The notes: generated by a model not told the origin, from the sequence alone. 64,000 nt of DNA from Halobacteriovoraceae bacterium (GCA_002707495.1 PAMZ01000014.1:101314-165313); one strand, 5' to 3'. Counted from the stretch's first letter, positions 25,099 through 34,207 are shown. Translations and numbers: made by a program.

Positions 25099-26736
25099 AT
25101 GAAGGGTAGACTTCTCGTTATCCAACTAACTCGGACTGGTGATCTTGTACAAACAATGCAAGCTGTAAGACAATTTCGAGCGGAGAATCCTGGTATTGAA
25201 TGCAGCTTAATTGCTCGTAAAAGCCTTGGGAGTGGAATTCACTTTCTCCTAGATACCGTTTTTGAAAACATCTTTTATTTTGACACCAAAGAACTCTTGG
25301 TCGAAGGGACTTTCGAGGATGGTAAAAAAGAGCTTAAAAAGTTTCTTTCAACGATCAATCAGGTAACCTATGACGTATCAGTTAATTTTAGTTTTAATAA
25401 GAGTTCCTCATATTTGCACTCGCTAATTAACTCGAATCAAAAACTAGGATTATATAGAAATGACAAGACAGAGGTATCTGTTTCAGATCCTTGGAGCCAA
25501 TTCGTTTATTCAAATGTAATGAGAAGTACCATTAACCCATTTAACTTAGTGGATATTTATCGTTACACACTGGGGTGTAAACAGGTCATGGTCCTTAATG
25601 AAGATTGTGAAAAGCCTAGGGAAAAGAATATCGTGATCCACCCTTTTGCTTCTTCGAAAAAGAAAAGTTGGGGAGCCACAAAATGGGTGGAAGTCATTTA
25701 CAAATTGTCTCATGACTACAGTGATTATAAAATTCATATTGTCGGTGGCCCAAATGATGTAAGTGAGTCTCACAAGATTCTTCATTCACCAGCGCTGAAA
25801 GATCTTAATGGACGTTTAATTTCGCATGTAGGTAGCTTTAAGATCAAAGATACCTACAGTCTCCTGCAGGAGTCTGAGCTTTTCATAGGTCATGATTCAC
25901 TGGTATCCCATTTAGCCGCTGAAACATTAACGCCGACCATTGTTATTTCACTTGGAACTGTAAGACCACATGAAACAACAGCCTACAGTGATAAAGTGGT
26001 AAATATCGTTCCTAGAAACAAGTGTTTCCCCTGTAAAGTTGAGGAGAAATGCGATTTGCTTCCTTGCCACAATAGCCTTCAACATCAGGTTGTCACAAAA
26101 GTAGCAGGTTATTTTCTTAGAGATTCAGGCGAGGAACTTTCTGAAACTATAAAGGATCTTTCTCCCTTTCACACCAGCCAGATTAAAATATACCAATCTG
26201 TTTATAATGGTGAAGGTTTGCAGCTTAGAGAAATTACCAAAAACTATCTTGATCTTTCAGATACCTTTAAAAATTTTTACGAAATTATTTTTCAATACTA
26301 TCTGAGAGGAATTGAGATCAATAACCCCCTTCCAGATATTTCAGAAGAAACGGCTAAGAACTTGGCTCAGTATATCGATGGAACGAATTATCTTTTCGAA
26401 TTGTATAATTTTGGAGTCAAATACAGCAATCAGATCATCAATGCTAGTGATAAAAAAGACTCGAATGGAGCTGAACTACAAGCAGCGGTTAAAAAATTAG
26501 GAGAGGTGGATCAACTTTGCCAAGTGACAAGACAGACTTACCCACTTCTATCGAACTTAGTAGACTTCTTCTATGTCAATAAGGCGAATGCACCAGGAAA
26601 CAACCTAAATGAAATCGCAAAGAGTAGTTTACTCTGTTATTATGATGCCTCAAATTTAGTTGCTGTTCTTAATGACTTTGTTAAAAAGAGTGTTAATCCA
26701 AAGATAAATGTGGCGGAGAGCACAAAAGAGGTTTAA
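25099..26736 (+). CDS. GT9-family (ADP-heptose-type) glycosyltransferase with C-terminal extension
   Basis: 545 aa. The N-terminal LLVIQLTRTGDLVQTMQAVR matches the acceptor-side loop of heptosyltransferases. HPFASSKKKSWGATKW (nucleotide-sugar pocket) and ELFIGHDSLVSHLAAE (donor loop with Asp, His) complete the GT-B fold. A CFPCKVEEKCDLLPC cysteine cluster of the metal-finger type follows, as in GT9 enzymes that modify proteins (TibC/BAHT type), although such clusters also occur elsewhere in the family. The last 170 or so residues are an additional helical domain. Heptose supply could come from the hldE-like gene at 34383. The flagellar context points to flagellin as acceptor; LPS is the alternative. 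Confidence 0.8.
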   Translation: MKGRLLVIQLTRTGDLVQTMQAVRQFRAENPGIECSLIARKSLGSGIHFLLDTVFENIFYFDTKELLVEGTFEDGKKELKKFLSTINQVTYDVSVNFSFNKSSSYLHSLINSNQKLGLYRNDKTEVSVSDPWSQFVYSNVMRSTINPFNLVDIYRYTLGCKQVMVLNEDCEKPREKNIVIHPFASSKKKSWGATKWVEVIYKLSHDYSDYKIHIVGGPNDVSESHKILHSPALKDLNGRLISHVGSFKIKDTYSLLQESELFIGHDSLVSHLAAETLTPTIVISLGTVRPHETTAYSDKVVNIVPRNKCFPCKVEEKCDLLPCHNSLQHQVVTKVAGYFLRDSGEELSETIKDLSPFHTSQIKIYQSVYNGEGLQLREITKNYLDLSDTFKNFYEIIFQYYLRGIEINNPLPDISEETAKNLAQYIDGTNYLFELYNFGVKYSNQIINASDKKDSNGAELQAAVKKLGEVDQLCQVTRQTYPLLSNLVDFFYVNKANAPGNNLNEIAKSSLLCYYDASNLVAVLNDFVKKSVNPKINVAESTKEV

Positions 26737-26745
26737 AATAGTGTT

Positions 26746-27342
26746 ATGGCGACTTTAGAGCTAAATCACAAAAAAATTGAAATTAATGAAGAGCATTTTT
26801 TTAATGTAAGAAGTCTAATTCCTCAGTTAAGAAGAAAGTTTCCCTTAAACGAGTATAATTTCGAAAGCTTAAAGATGAATGGTAGAGTGCTTGATATTGA
26901 TTCTGATGATCCAGACTTGATTCGCCCTATTAGTCGAGACGATATCATAGCTCTTGATATCTTAGCGAAAAGAAATAATGAAGAAAACCTTATAGATGAC
27001 GTCATAGAGTTAGTTAGCAAAATCCTAATACGCCTTGAAACATGTGTAGATTTACTCAAGGAAGACTTAAACGTTGACGCTAAAAAACAGCTCAATACCA
27101 TTATTATGGCATTGGAAACTTTTATTGTAAGTAGTTCTTATATTTGCAAAAATCATGAGCATAAAGAACTTCTACCTTACAAAGAGCTACAAATACATCT
27201 TCTTTCTGTTATGAAAGCTTTATCTGACTCTATAAACAAAGATGACTCTATTATGCTCACAGACTTGCTTGAGTACGAACTGAAAGATAATCTAACCCAG
27301 TGGAAGATTCACGTCTTAACAAATCTAAAACATCGAAGTTAA
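26746..27342 (+). CDS. Unknown two-domain protein in flagellar operon
   Basis: 198 aa. The N-terminal half (about 1-75) is short-stranded and resembles a small alpha/beta fold. The C-terminal half is helical (about 85-195), with patterns like chaperone or HPt bundles but without a conserved HPt histidine that I can identify. It lies 9 bp after the GT9 gene, and its last 43 bp overlap the histidine kinase start, so it may be a kinase partner. Not recognised. Confidence 0.65.
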   Translation: MATLELNHKKIEINEEHFFNVRSLIPQLRRKFPLNEYNFESLKMNGRVLDIDSDDPDLIRPISRDDIIALDILAKRNNEENLIDDVIELVSKILIRLETCVDLLKEDLNVDAKKQLNTIIMALETFIVSSSYICKNHEHKELLPYKELQIHLLSVMKALSDSINKDDSIMLTDLLEYELKDNLTQWKIHVLTNLKHRS

Positions 27343-28808
27343 AAGTTTATTCAGACTTTGAATTAAACTCAAGCCAATTGTATCAATTGGTGGATCATAT
27401 TAATAAAGCTGAAATTTCCCTTACACAAATCAGTAATGACAAAGTTCGAATTAAGTCTCTAGTTGATAACTCTTCAAGCGATATATTTAAGGCGAACTTA
27501 GATTTTCACCTTAGACTTCATTCAGAACTTGCAACACTCAAATCTAAAAGTTGGTTTAGCCTTTTGAAAAATAAGAGAAAGTCTGAGTCAAAATCCTTAG
27601 AAATCCTAAAGGGTCTTAAAGATAACCCAAATATCAATTCATTTTTAAAAAGTCAGATTGGAATTAGTTCACTTGATATGATTTCCCAATTACATTTTGT
27701 AACTCATAAAAAAGGAGAAGTGACCGCCTATCACAATTCTTTGCAGTCCGATCAACAACACCAAATGAAAATATCAGTTGAAGAGTTTAACGATATTTTC
27801 AATAGCATTCGAAAATCCAAGCAATCAACCTTCGCAGAATCATTCCTTAAAAGTCACCAGATAAAGTTAGTTGGGACCTGCCTTGCCAAAGCAGCAAGCT
27901 TCAAATCCCACAATTTTATTTTAATTGGAACGAGAAACGAATTTATTCCCTTTGCCAAAAATGAAATTGAAAGATTCAATATTTTCTCTCAGATTACTCT
28001 GCCCTTGTTCGATATGATGCTTCAGACAAAAACTGAGTCTCAACTCGTTCAAAAGTTGAAAGAAATTCTGAATCAGATAGAAAGTAACTCATTGAATTTA
28101 AAGAAAATTCATAGTGAATATCACGTGCAAAGAGTTTCTCTTCTCGGAGAGCTACTCAATACCCTACGCCATGAGCTCTCAAATCCCCTTTTTGGGATCC
28201 AGCTTTCGGCAAATCTCCTCGCAGAAGAGTTTCAGGGTGACGATAAAGAATTAGCCGAACAAATTCAAGAAGCCGTTAACAAATCACTAAAGATATTAAA
28301 TGGATTCAGTAAGCTCTACGGGCCGATGGATCAAGTTCAAAACGTTTCTGTCATCTCGCTTATCAACGAGGTCTTTACTTTAACGAAAAGTGAAACAAAA
28401 ATGCTGGAGCGTGAAATTAACGTATCCCCCAACCTAATGGAGGAGAACGCAGCCGTAGAGATAACGACGAACTCCACTTCTCTTTCTCAGATTTTTTTCA
28501 ATCTCATCTTGAATAGTTCACAAGCCATGCAAGACCAAACAGATCCAAAGCCAAAAATTACGATTAGTCTGGAACGTGATTTGACTGATATCAAGATCAT
28601 TTTTAGTGACAATGGACCAGGCATTCCTGTGCAAAATATTGATGAAATCTTTGATTCTTTTTATACAACCAAGGAAACAGGCACAGGACTTGGTCTCCCT
28701 ATTTGTCGAAGCCTAGTGAGAAAACTTGGAGGTGACATGTGGTGCGTTAAAAATGACAAGGGTGCTCAATTTGTCCTAGTATTACCACATGAAGGTCTTG
28801 TTAGTTGA
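27300..28808 (+). CDS. Cytoplasmic sensor histidine kinase
   Basis: 502 aa, no membrane segment. About 270 residues of N-terminal sensor region without a recognised fold, then a HisKA helix with LRHELSNPLFGI (phospho-acceptor His291), N box FFNLILNSSQ (Asn405), G1 DNGPGI, F box FDSFYTTKE and G2 GTGLGLPI. It is NtrB/hybrid-like in its ATPase part. The GTG start at 27300 is inside the previous gene, and no alternative start lies in the next 25 codons. The end overlaps the response regulator by 20 bp, so they are cognate. The signal is unknown; position suggests coupling to flagellar assembly or filament state. Confidence 0.85.
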   Translation: MEDSRLNKSKTSKLKVYSDFELNSSQLYQLVDHINKAEISLTQISNDKVRIKSLVDNSSSDIFKANLDFHLRLHSELATLKSKSWFSLLKNKRKSESKSLEILKGLKDNPNINSFLKSQIGISSLDMISQLHFVTHKKGEVTAYHNSLQSDQQHQMKISVEEFNDIFNSIRKSKQSTFAESFLKSHQIKLVGTCLAKAASFKSHNFILIGTRNEFIPFAKNEIERFNIFSQITLPLFDMMLQTKTESQLVQKLKEILNQIESNSLNLKKIHSEYHVQRVSLLGELLNTLRHELSNPLFGIQLSANLLAEEFQGDDKELAEQIQEAVNKSLKILNGFSKLYGPMDQVQNVSVISLINEVFTLTKSETKMLEREINVSPNLMEENAAVEITTNSTSLSQIFFNLILNSSQAMQDQTDPKPKITISLERDLTDIKIIFSDNGPGIPVQNIDEIFDSFYTTKETGTGLGLPICRSLVRKLGGDMWCVKNDKGAQFVLVLPHEGLVS

Positions 28809-29157
28809 AGATGAAATCTTAATTCAAAAATCCTTGAAAATGTTAATGGAAAAACGTGGTGCAGAGGTTGTTGCTGTTAGCAGCGGAAAAGATGCCATTT
28901 TGGAAATAAAACAACAAGAATTCGACAGAATCGTATGTGATCTTATGCTAACTGACATTTCTGGATTCGATGTCATTGAAGAAAGTAAATCAAAACTGAG
29001 TACTGAAGAGATAAGCTCTAAATTTATCATCATTACAGCCTATTCATCATCGCAGGTGATTGAGAAGGCTAATAATTACGGCTGTAAGGTTTTAAATAAA
29101 CCTTTTGAAAATATTAACGAAGTCATTGAAATTTTTTTAACGAATGAAAGAACTTAA
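28789..29157 (+). CDS. Single-domain response regulator (CheY-like)
   Basis: 122 aa receiver domain only: acidic pair Glu7/Asp8, phospho-acceptor Asp51 in VCDLMLTD, Thr in IITAYSS and Lys in LNKPF. No output domain, so it works by protein contact or as a phosphate shuttle. It overlaps the kinase gene by 20 bp and nadK by 14 bp. Confidence 0.9.
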   Translation: MKVLLVEDEILIQKSLKMLMEKRGAEVVAVSSGKDAILEIKQQEFDRIVCDLMLTDISGFDVIEESKSKLSTEEISSKFIIITAYSSSQVIEKANNYGCKVLNKPFENINEVIEIFLTNERT

Positions 29158-30052
29158 AAATATTGGTCTTGTATTAAAGCCGTCTGAGGTTAAAGATTTT
29201 GGTCATATAATGACCAATCTCTTTCGTTGGCTAAAAAAACGTGAAAAGAAAATCTTTTTATTGAAAAAAGAAAGAAAGCGAATCGAAAAACTTATTCCAA
29301 AAAGCTTGTTTGAAGAAATTAATTTTTGCGAAAATAAAAAACTCTATAACGAACTTGATTTAATCATTTCACTGGGAGGAGATGGTACGTTATTGGGAGT
29401 AAGCAGAAAAATCGCTAACGATATTCCTGTCTTCAGCGTCAATTTGGGAAGACTTGGATTTATTACAGAGTTTTCTCGGATGGATTTTTACGAGCATCTA
29501 AACTTAGTTTTGGCCAATAAATTTACCTTGTCTAAAATCTATTTGAACTCAGTAGAAATATACAGAGGAAAGAAAGTTATCGGACAGGAATACTTTTTTA
29601 ATGATGTTGTTATAACAAAAAATGCCATCGCACGAATGGTGGCAGTCAGTGTTGAAGTTAATGGAGAACATACTCAGGATATCAGAGGAGACGGAATAAT
29701 TATTAGTTCTACCTACGGATCTACAGGTTACTCCTTGGCTGCCGGTGGACCAATTGTCCATCCCGAAGTTGATGCCTATATTCTCACACCAATTTGTCCT
29801 CACTCCCTCACTCACAGACCGATTGTTATATCTGATAAATCCAAAGTAAATATTAAGGTTATTGAGGATATCGATAATGTTAGCCTGACTATTGATGGCC
29901 AAAAGGTCTTCCCTGTAGAATACAAAGATACTGTGACGATAAATAAACAGAATGAAAGATATATAAGTTTAGTCAATAATCACGAAAAGACATACTTTCA
30001 CACATTAAAAGAAAAGTTTGTTTATGGCTCAAGAGAGAATGCAAAGGAATAA
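29144..30052 (+). CDS. nadK: NAD kinase
   Basis: 302 aa. GGDGT motif at 78-82, second conserved block YGSTGYSLAAGGPIVHP, and DGQKVFPV-type C-terminal strand. It makes NADP from NAD with ATP or polyphosphate. It overlaps the response regulator by 14 bp and is followed 2 bp later by recN; the nadK-recN pairing is widespread in bacteria. The presence of both at the end of a flagellar operon may be read-through rather than a functional link. Confidence 0.95.
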   Translation: MKELKNIGLVLKPSEVKDFGHIMTNLFRWLKKREKKIFLLKKERKRIEKLIPKSLFEEINFCENKKLYNELDLIISLGGDGTLLGVSRKIANDIPVFSVNLGRLGFITEFSRMDFYEHLNLVLANKFTLSKIYLNSVEIYRGKKVIGQEYFFNDVVITKNAIARMVAVSVEVNGEHTQDIRGDGIIISSTYGSTGYSLAAGGPIVHPEVDAYILTPICPHSLTHRPIVISDKSKVNIKVIEDIDNVSLTIDGQKVFPVEYKDTVTINKQNERYISLVNNHEKTYFHTLKEKFVYGSRENAKE

Positions 30053-30054
30053 GT

Positions 30055-31680
30055 ATGAGTAAAAAACTTCATTTAAGAAAGTTAACGATTCAAAACCTTG
30101 GAATTATCGATCAACAAATTGTTCACTTCAGTCCAAAGTTTAATGCCATTATAGGAGAGACGGGATCGGGAAAAAGTTTAATCCTCGATGCAATTGAGCT
30201 AATCATTGGCTTTAGAGGCGACAAAAAACTTCTTAGAAAAGGCTCTGACTTTCTCATGGTAGAAGGTCTTTTTTCCACAACTGACGCAAAAATTAAGAAG
30301 TTTTTTGAAGATGCTGGCTATCCTTTTGATGAAGATTGCTCCATAAAGAGAATCCTCTATTCAAACGGAAAGTCGAAAACTTATGTCAACCAACAACTAA
30401 GCACACAGCAATTCGTAAAAACTTTTGCGCGAAAGTACATAGATCTTGTTGGGCAGTTTGAAAATCAAAAGCTTCTCTCTCCAGAGTATCAGTTAAAACT
30501 GTTAGATCTTTATGGACAAAATGGACTGCTTTTAACAGAGTATCGCGACTTATTTCTTCAAATCAAAGAACAAAGACAAGAGCTTGAGGAGTTAACACAA
30601 AAAGAAAATACCTTAGTTCAAAAAAGAGATTATTTAGAGTTTCAAGTTAATCAGTTAGATAAACTCTCTCCATCCGTTAGCAAGGAACAAGAACTCATTA
30701 AGCAAAAAGAAGAAATAAAGACTAAATTAGAAAGTCGAGAAGTGCTGAATCAAATTAATGAATTATTTGAAGGAAATAATTATGGAGCAGGGCTTTTAGG
30801 TCAGCTAGATACCTTAGAAGGTCTTATCTCAAAAGCTGATCTTAGTGAAAAAGATACAGATCATTTTTTATCGGCAAAGGAGCTCCTTCAGGATTTAAAT
30901 TTTCGAATCAATTTGGAACAGAATACTGAATTTCCAGAGGATGAATATCAGGAAATCGTAGATTCATTGGATGAGTATCAAAAACAGAAGCGAAAATTTA
31001 ATACCGATACTCAAGGACTGGAAAGAGTTTTCGCGGATTTTAAGAAAGAACTTTCAGAGATTGAAACTATTGACCAGGCAATAGAAAGCCTTGAGATTGA
31101 ACTTGAGAAAAAATACAAAAAGGCTCAAGAGCTTGCAGGGAAACTTCACAAAAATCGTCTGACAAGCTCTAAAAAACTCTCTCAAAGTTTAACAGAGATG
31201 ATCAAGTCACTCAGAATGGAAGGGGCAAAAATTAAAGTTAATATTTCTCAAGCCAGTGACTTGAATATTAATGGTCATTCGACTGTGGAGTTTCTAGCTG
31301 AAACAAATCCAGGAGAGGGTTTTTACGCTATAAAAGATATTGCCTCAGGGGGAGAGCTTTCAAGAATTCTTCTGGCGGTAAGAAATATTCTAGCCGCTAA
31401 AGATAGCATAAGTATTTTTCTCTTTGATGAAATAGATACGGGTATCGGAGGGGAAACCGCTCTTTGTGTGGGTAATGCTATCGAGAGTGTTTCTGTTAAC
31501 TCTCAGGTTATTACGATTACTCACCTTCCTCAAATAGCAAAATTTGCTGATAAAATCATAAAGGTAGAAAAATCTAGTAAAGCTAGCGCTAAAGGCAATG
31601 AAAGAACTATTGCTGCGATTTTTGAACTAGAGGGACAGAGGATGGATCACGAGGTGCAATCTATGATACCTCTAAATTAA
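30055..31680 (+). CDS. recN: DNA repair protein RecN (SMC-like ATPase)
   Basis: 541 aa. N-terminal Walker A GETGSGKS (34-41), RKLTIQNLGIID start typical of RecN, central coiled coils, C-terminal signature SGGELSRILLAVRN and Walker B IFLFDEIDTGIGG followed by the H-loop ITHLPQIAKFAD. It helps repair double-strand breaks. It overlaps lpxH-like convergently by 20 bp, leaving no room for a conventional terminator on either strand. Confidence 0.96.
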   Translation: MSKKLHLRKLTIQNLGIIDQQIVHFSPKFNAIIGETGSGKSLILDAIELIIGFRGDKKLLRKGSDFLMVEGLFSTTDAKIKKFFEDAGYPFDEDCSIKRILYSNGKSKTYVNQQLSTQQFVKTFARKYIDLVGQFENQKLLSPEYQLKLLDLYGQNGLLLTEYRDLFLQIKEQRQELEELTQKENTLVQKRDYLEFQVNQLDKLSPSVSKEQELIKQKEEIKTKLESREVLNQINELFEGNNYGAGLLGQLDTLEGLISKADLSEKDTDHFLSAKELLQDLNFRINLEQNTEFPEDEYQEIVDSLDEYQKQKRKFNTDTQGLERVFADFKKELSEIETIDQAIESLEIELEKKYKKAQELAGKLHKNRLTSSKKLSQSLTEMIKSLRMEGAKIKVNISQASDLNINGHSTVEFLAETNPGEGFYAIKDIASGGELSRILLAVRNILAAKDSISIFLFDEIDTGIGGETALCVGNAIESVSVNSQVITITHLPQIAKFADKIIKVEKSSKASAKGNERTIAAIFELEGQRMDHEVQSMIPLN

Positions 31681-32416
31681 CCATTTCAAAGCGATTGTCT
31701 TTAAATGAGATAAACTTCTTATCCTTTTGAGGAAAGCCACAGTTAAAATATTGAGTTCCATCAGGGAAAGTATGGGCTGCATGTATATGAGTATGACCAG
31801 CTATAACACCTGCCAAGTCCTTCTCCTTAATAAGCTCCTTTGCTCCCTCGAGATATTTGGCCCTAGCTTGTGAATAATCAAAAGTTTTTTTACCTCTTCT
31901 TTTGGAGTCATTTGAGGCCCACTTAGCAAGCTTAGTAATCACTCCAAAGGTAAGAATTTTATTAGCAATAAATTTCATGACCTCAGAGCTATAAACTTTA
32001 TGCCATCTTTTAAAGTACTTATTAAAATAGTCCACTTCATATCCATGACAAAAAAAGTATTTTTTAGAATCCAGCATAAGACATTCTCCGTGACTCAAAT
32101 ACCTAAAGTTCTCTGAATAGCGAGGAGTTTGGGCGAAATATTTGTCTAAAATTCCTTTAAAATGAAAGTCATGATTCCCTTCTACAAATATAACTTCTTT
32201 GTCTAACTCTAAAAGTTTTTCAACTTCTTCAAAGAAAAATGAATATTTTTTAATATATTCTGGGTGGGAGCCTATTAAGGTGTCGAAAATATCCCCTAAA
32301 AAGAAGACCTTATCTGAATGAAGGGTGTGAGAATGGTGACAAAACTCTAAAAATATTCGAGAAGCTAAATCGTCGGGACGTTTTATATGAAGATCTGAAA
32401 TAAAAACACAATTCAC
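31661..32416 (-). CDS. lpxH: LpxH-like UDP-2,3-diacylglucosamine diphosphatase
   Basis: 251 aa calcineurin-type metallophosphoesterase. Metal ligands in FISDLHI (Asp8, His10), GDIFD, GNHDFH, CHGYEVD and GHTHIH. The insertion with KRWHKVYSSEVMKFI between the HG and GHTH motifs is as in LpxH/LpxH2. LpxH releases lipid X in lipid A synthesis on the inner membrane. A generic metallophosphoesterase role cannot be excluded from sequence alone. The end overlaps recN. Confidence 0.8.
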   Translation of the reverse strand: MNCVFISDLHIKRPDDLASRIFLEFCHHSHTLHSDKVFFLGDIFDTLIGSHPEYIKKYSFFFEEVEKLLELDKEVIFVEGNHDFHFKGILDKYFAQTPRYSENFRYLSHGECLMLDSKKYFFCHGYEVDYFNKYFKRWHKVYSSEVMKFIANKILTFGVITKLAKWASNDSKRRGKKTFDYSQARAKYLEGAKELIKEKDLAGVIAGHTHIHAAHTFPDGTQYFNCGFPQKDKKFISFKDNRFEMVNLEVS

Positions 32417-32445
32417 AAAACTATTATAACATTAAGTTTTCATTG

Positions 32446-33204
32446 TTAAATGGCTTTATCAAAATCAAGATAGCGAAAGACAAAATCATCAATCGTTTTC
32501 ACATCTTCATCAGTGATTTTGGTATAGCGTAAGGCGATTTTCCACCCTTTGTAATGCAAATTGTTATTTGCTGCGGGTTGAATCTCCTGAAGACTCACTA
32601 CATCAGCGTCTATAGTCATTGAGCTACCGTCAATATTGAGCTCAATATTTTGAACCTTATCAGCCATTTCGAAAAACTTTCTTTCTGGTTTAGAAACAAT
32701 AAAAGACAAACCATTAGCTGAAATGTCAAAACACTCTTTGCTAAATAGCTGCTCAACTTGTCTTTGCCCATGACCTAGTTTCTTAAACTTCAAACCCACA
32801 TTGATCCCGTTTTCAACAAAAAGTCTAAACTTTTTTCTTCTATCCACTTGAGCAATCATGGATGGAATCGTCACTCTCAAATCACCATTAGATTCAATTT
32901 GCTTAACTTCTGACTGAAACAAAACTAAGTCTTGAGGTAAGTAGAAATTCAAATTATTTGCACTGGCAGCTAACTCTCCTAGCTGCTTGATGCCTTGTCT
33001 TGATGCTGCTCTTACCACAATTTCTTTACGTGCTTTTCGTATAATATAAAAAAACACCTCAACTGTTACTTTTTTCCCCGAAATAAATTTCCATGCAAGA
33101 ACTGTTCTCTCATCATTCTTTGTATTATTGATGATACTGTCGATGGCATACTCATCATAATTTTTTTCTAGTAAATTTTGATTCGAATTTTCCATCATTA
33201 ACAC
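32446..33204 (-). CDS. PilZ-domain (c-di-GMP receptor) protein, YcgR-like layout
   Basis: 252 aa. An N-terminal beta-rich domain (about 1-120) is followed by a PilZ domain: c-di-GMP switch RRKKFR near 127-132 and ECFDISANGLSF near 170-181, matching RxxxR...D/NxSxxG. YcgR-type proteins of this layout slow flagellar motors when bound to c-di-GMP. It lies downstream of the flagellin gene in the same direction, separated by 166 bp that hold alternative hairpins. Starts within the first four codons (MLMM) cannot be told apart. Confidence 0.85.
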   Translation of the reverse strand: MLMMENSNQNLLEKNYDEYAIDSIINNTKNDERTVLAWKFISGKKVTVEVFFYIIRKARKEIVVRAASRQGIKQLGELAASANNLNFYLPQDLVLFQSEVKQIESNGDLRVTIPSMIAQVDRRKKFRLFVENGINVGLKFKKLGHGQRQVEQLFSKECFDISANGLSFIVSKPERKFFEMADKVQNIELNIDGSSMTIDADVVSLQEIQPAANNNLHYKGWKIALRYTKITDEDVKTIDDFVFRYLDFDKAI

Positions 33205-33216
33205 CAGTTCTTAAAT

Positions 33217-33327
33217 GGCCTCTCTAACTTTTTTACGGCTAGAGAGGCGGGGCTTAAGATTATTGGCAAATTAATACCAATTTTAATTCTTTAAGTGCAG
33301 GGAGGTTTTATCCTCCCCGCCTCTCTA
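33217..33327 (-). repeat. Three-part inverted repeat between flagellin and PilZ genes
   Basis: Segment 33240-33252 (TAGAGAGGCGGGG on plus) is a perfect 13-bp inverted match to 33315-33327 and also a perfect 9-bp inverted match to 33218-33226. A further hairpin GGGAGG/CCTCCC (33300-33305, 33312-33317) overlaps one arm. In the flagellin mRNA these would form mutually exclusive stems. They may serve as terminator or attenuator, or protect the flagellin mRNA 3' end; none is followed by a clean U-run in the minus direction. Confidence 0.6.
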
Positions 33328-33370
33328 TTTATTTTAGTTTGGTCAGTTGTGTTTAGCGTATTAGCTAAAA

Positions 33371-34207
33371 TTATCCAATCAGTCTTAGTGCACTATTTGG
33401 AATATTATTAGCTTGTGCTAAAGAAGAAATACCAGCTTGCTTCATCACGTTCGTGGCAGCTAACTTGGCTGTTTCAGAAGCAACATCTACGTCTTCAATT
33501 CTAGATCTTGCGGCATCAGTATTTACGGCAGCAGTATCTAAGTTTGTAATAGTCGATTGAAGTCTAGATTGTATCGCACCAAAGTTTGCTCTAAATCCAG
33601 ACACTTTTTCGATAGCTTCATCAATTGCACCAAGATTATCCTGTGCGCTCTCTTTGTCAGCGATGTTTGTTCCATCAACTCCTAGACTAGAAGCTGTAGC
33701 GTCTGTTGCATCTGCATCAAACGATATTCTGTTATTTTCACCTGCGTATGCACCGATATGAAACTCCATTGTACCAGTATCACTTTCACCAGTTAGAAGT
33801 TCTTTTCCAGAGAAAGTTGTCGTTTTAGAAATCCGATCAACTTCTTGCACTAATTGTTCATACTCAAGGTTTAGATATCCACGCTCTTTTTCACCTACAG
33901 TATCAGAGGCTGCTTGGATAGATAGTTCTCTCATTCTTGTAAGGATGTTTGTTGATTCATCAAGACCACCCTCAGCTACTTGTACTAGTGAAACACCAGC
34001 ACTTGCATTTCTTTGAGCCATTCGGTATCCGCGTACCTCAGCTTCCATTTTCTTAGCAATTCCTAATCCAGCAGCATCATCTGCTGATTTAGTAATTCGT
34101 TTTCCAGATGCTAGCTTTGCGTAGCTTTCATCAGTTTTGTCTGCAGCTTTTCTCAGTTCTTTTTGTACCGCTACAGAAGGTACATTTGTTTTAATTCTTA
34201 AGCCCAT
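33371..34207 (-). CDS. fliC: Flagellin
   Basis: 278 aa, a short flagellin with conserved D0/D1 ends (LASGKRITKSADDAAGLGIAKK at the N-terminus in part; AVNTDAARSRIEDVDVASE and QAGISSLAQANN at the C-terminus) and a small Ser/Thr/Asp-rich middle (about 140-190). It polymerises into the filament; its partners FliS and FliD are encoded in the operon at 20550. A sigma-28-type promoter and AGAGGAG ribosome-binding site precede it. The exposed D1/D2 region has many Ser/Thr, potential O-glycosylation sites for the nearby glycosyltransferases. Confidence 0.96.
   Translation of the reverse strand: MGLRIKTNVPSVAVQKELRKAADKTDESYAKLASGKRITKSADDAAGLGIAKKMEAEVRGYRMAQRNASAGVSLVQVAEGGLDESTNILTRMRELSIQAASDTVGEKERGYLNLEYEQLVQEVDRISKTTTFSGKELLTGESDTGTMEFHIGAYAGENNRISFDADATDATASSLGVDGTNIADKESAQDNLGAIDEAIEKVSGFRANFGAIQSRLQSTITNLDTAAVNTDAARSRIEDVDVASETAKLAATNVMKQAGISSLAQANNIPNSALRLIG

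Noticed and set aside
33371..34207. Flagellin terminator made of the 33300-33317 hairpin alone
   Set aside because: No U-run follows in the minus direction; described as alternative hairpins instead.
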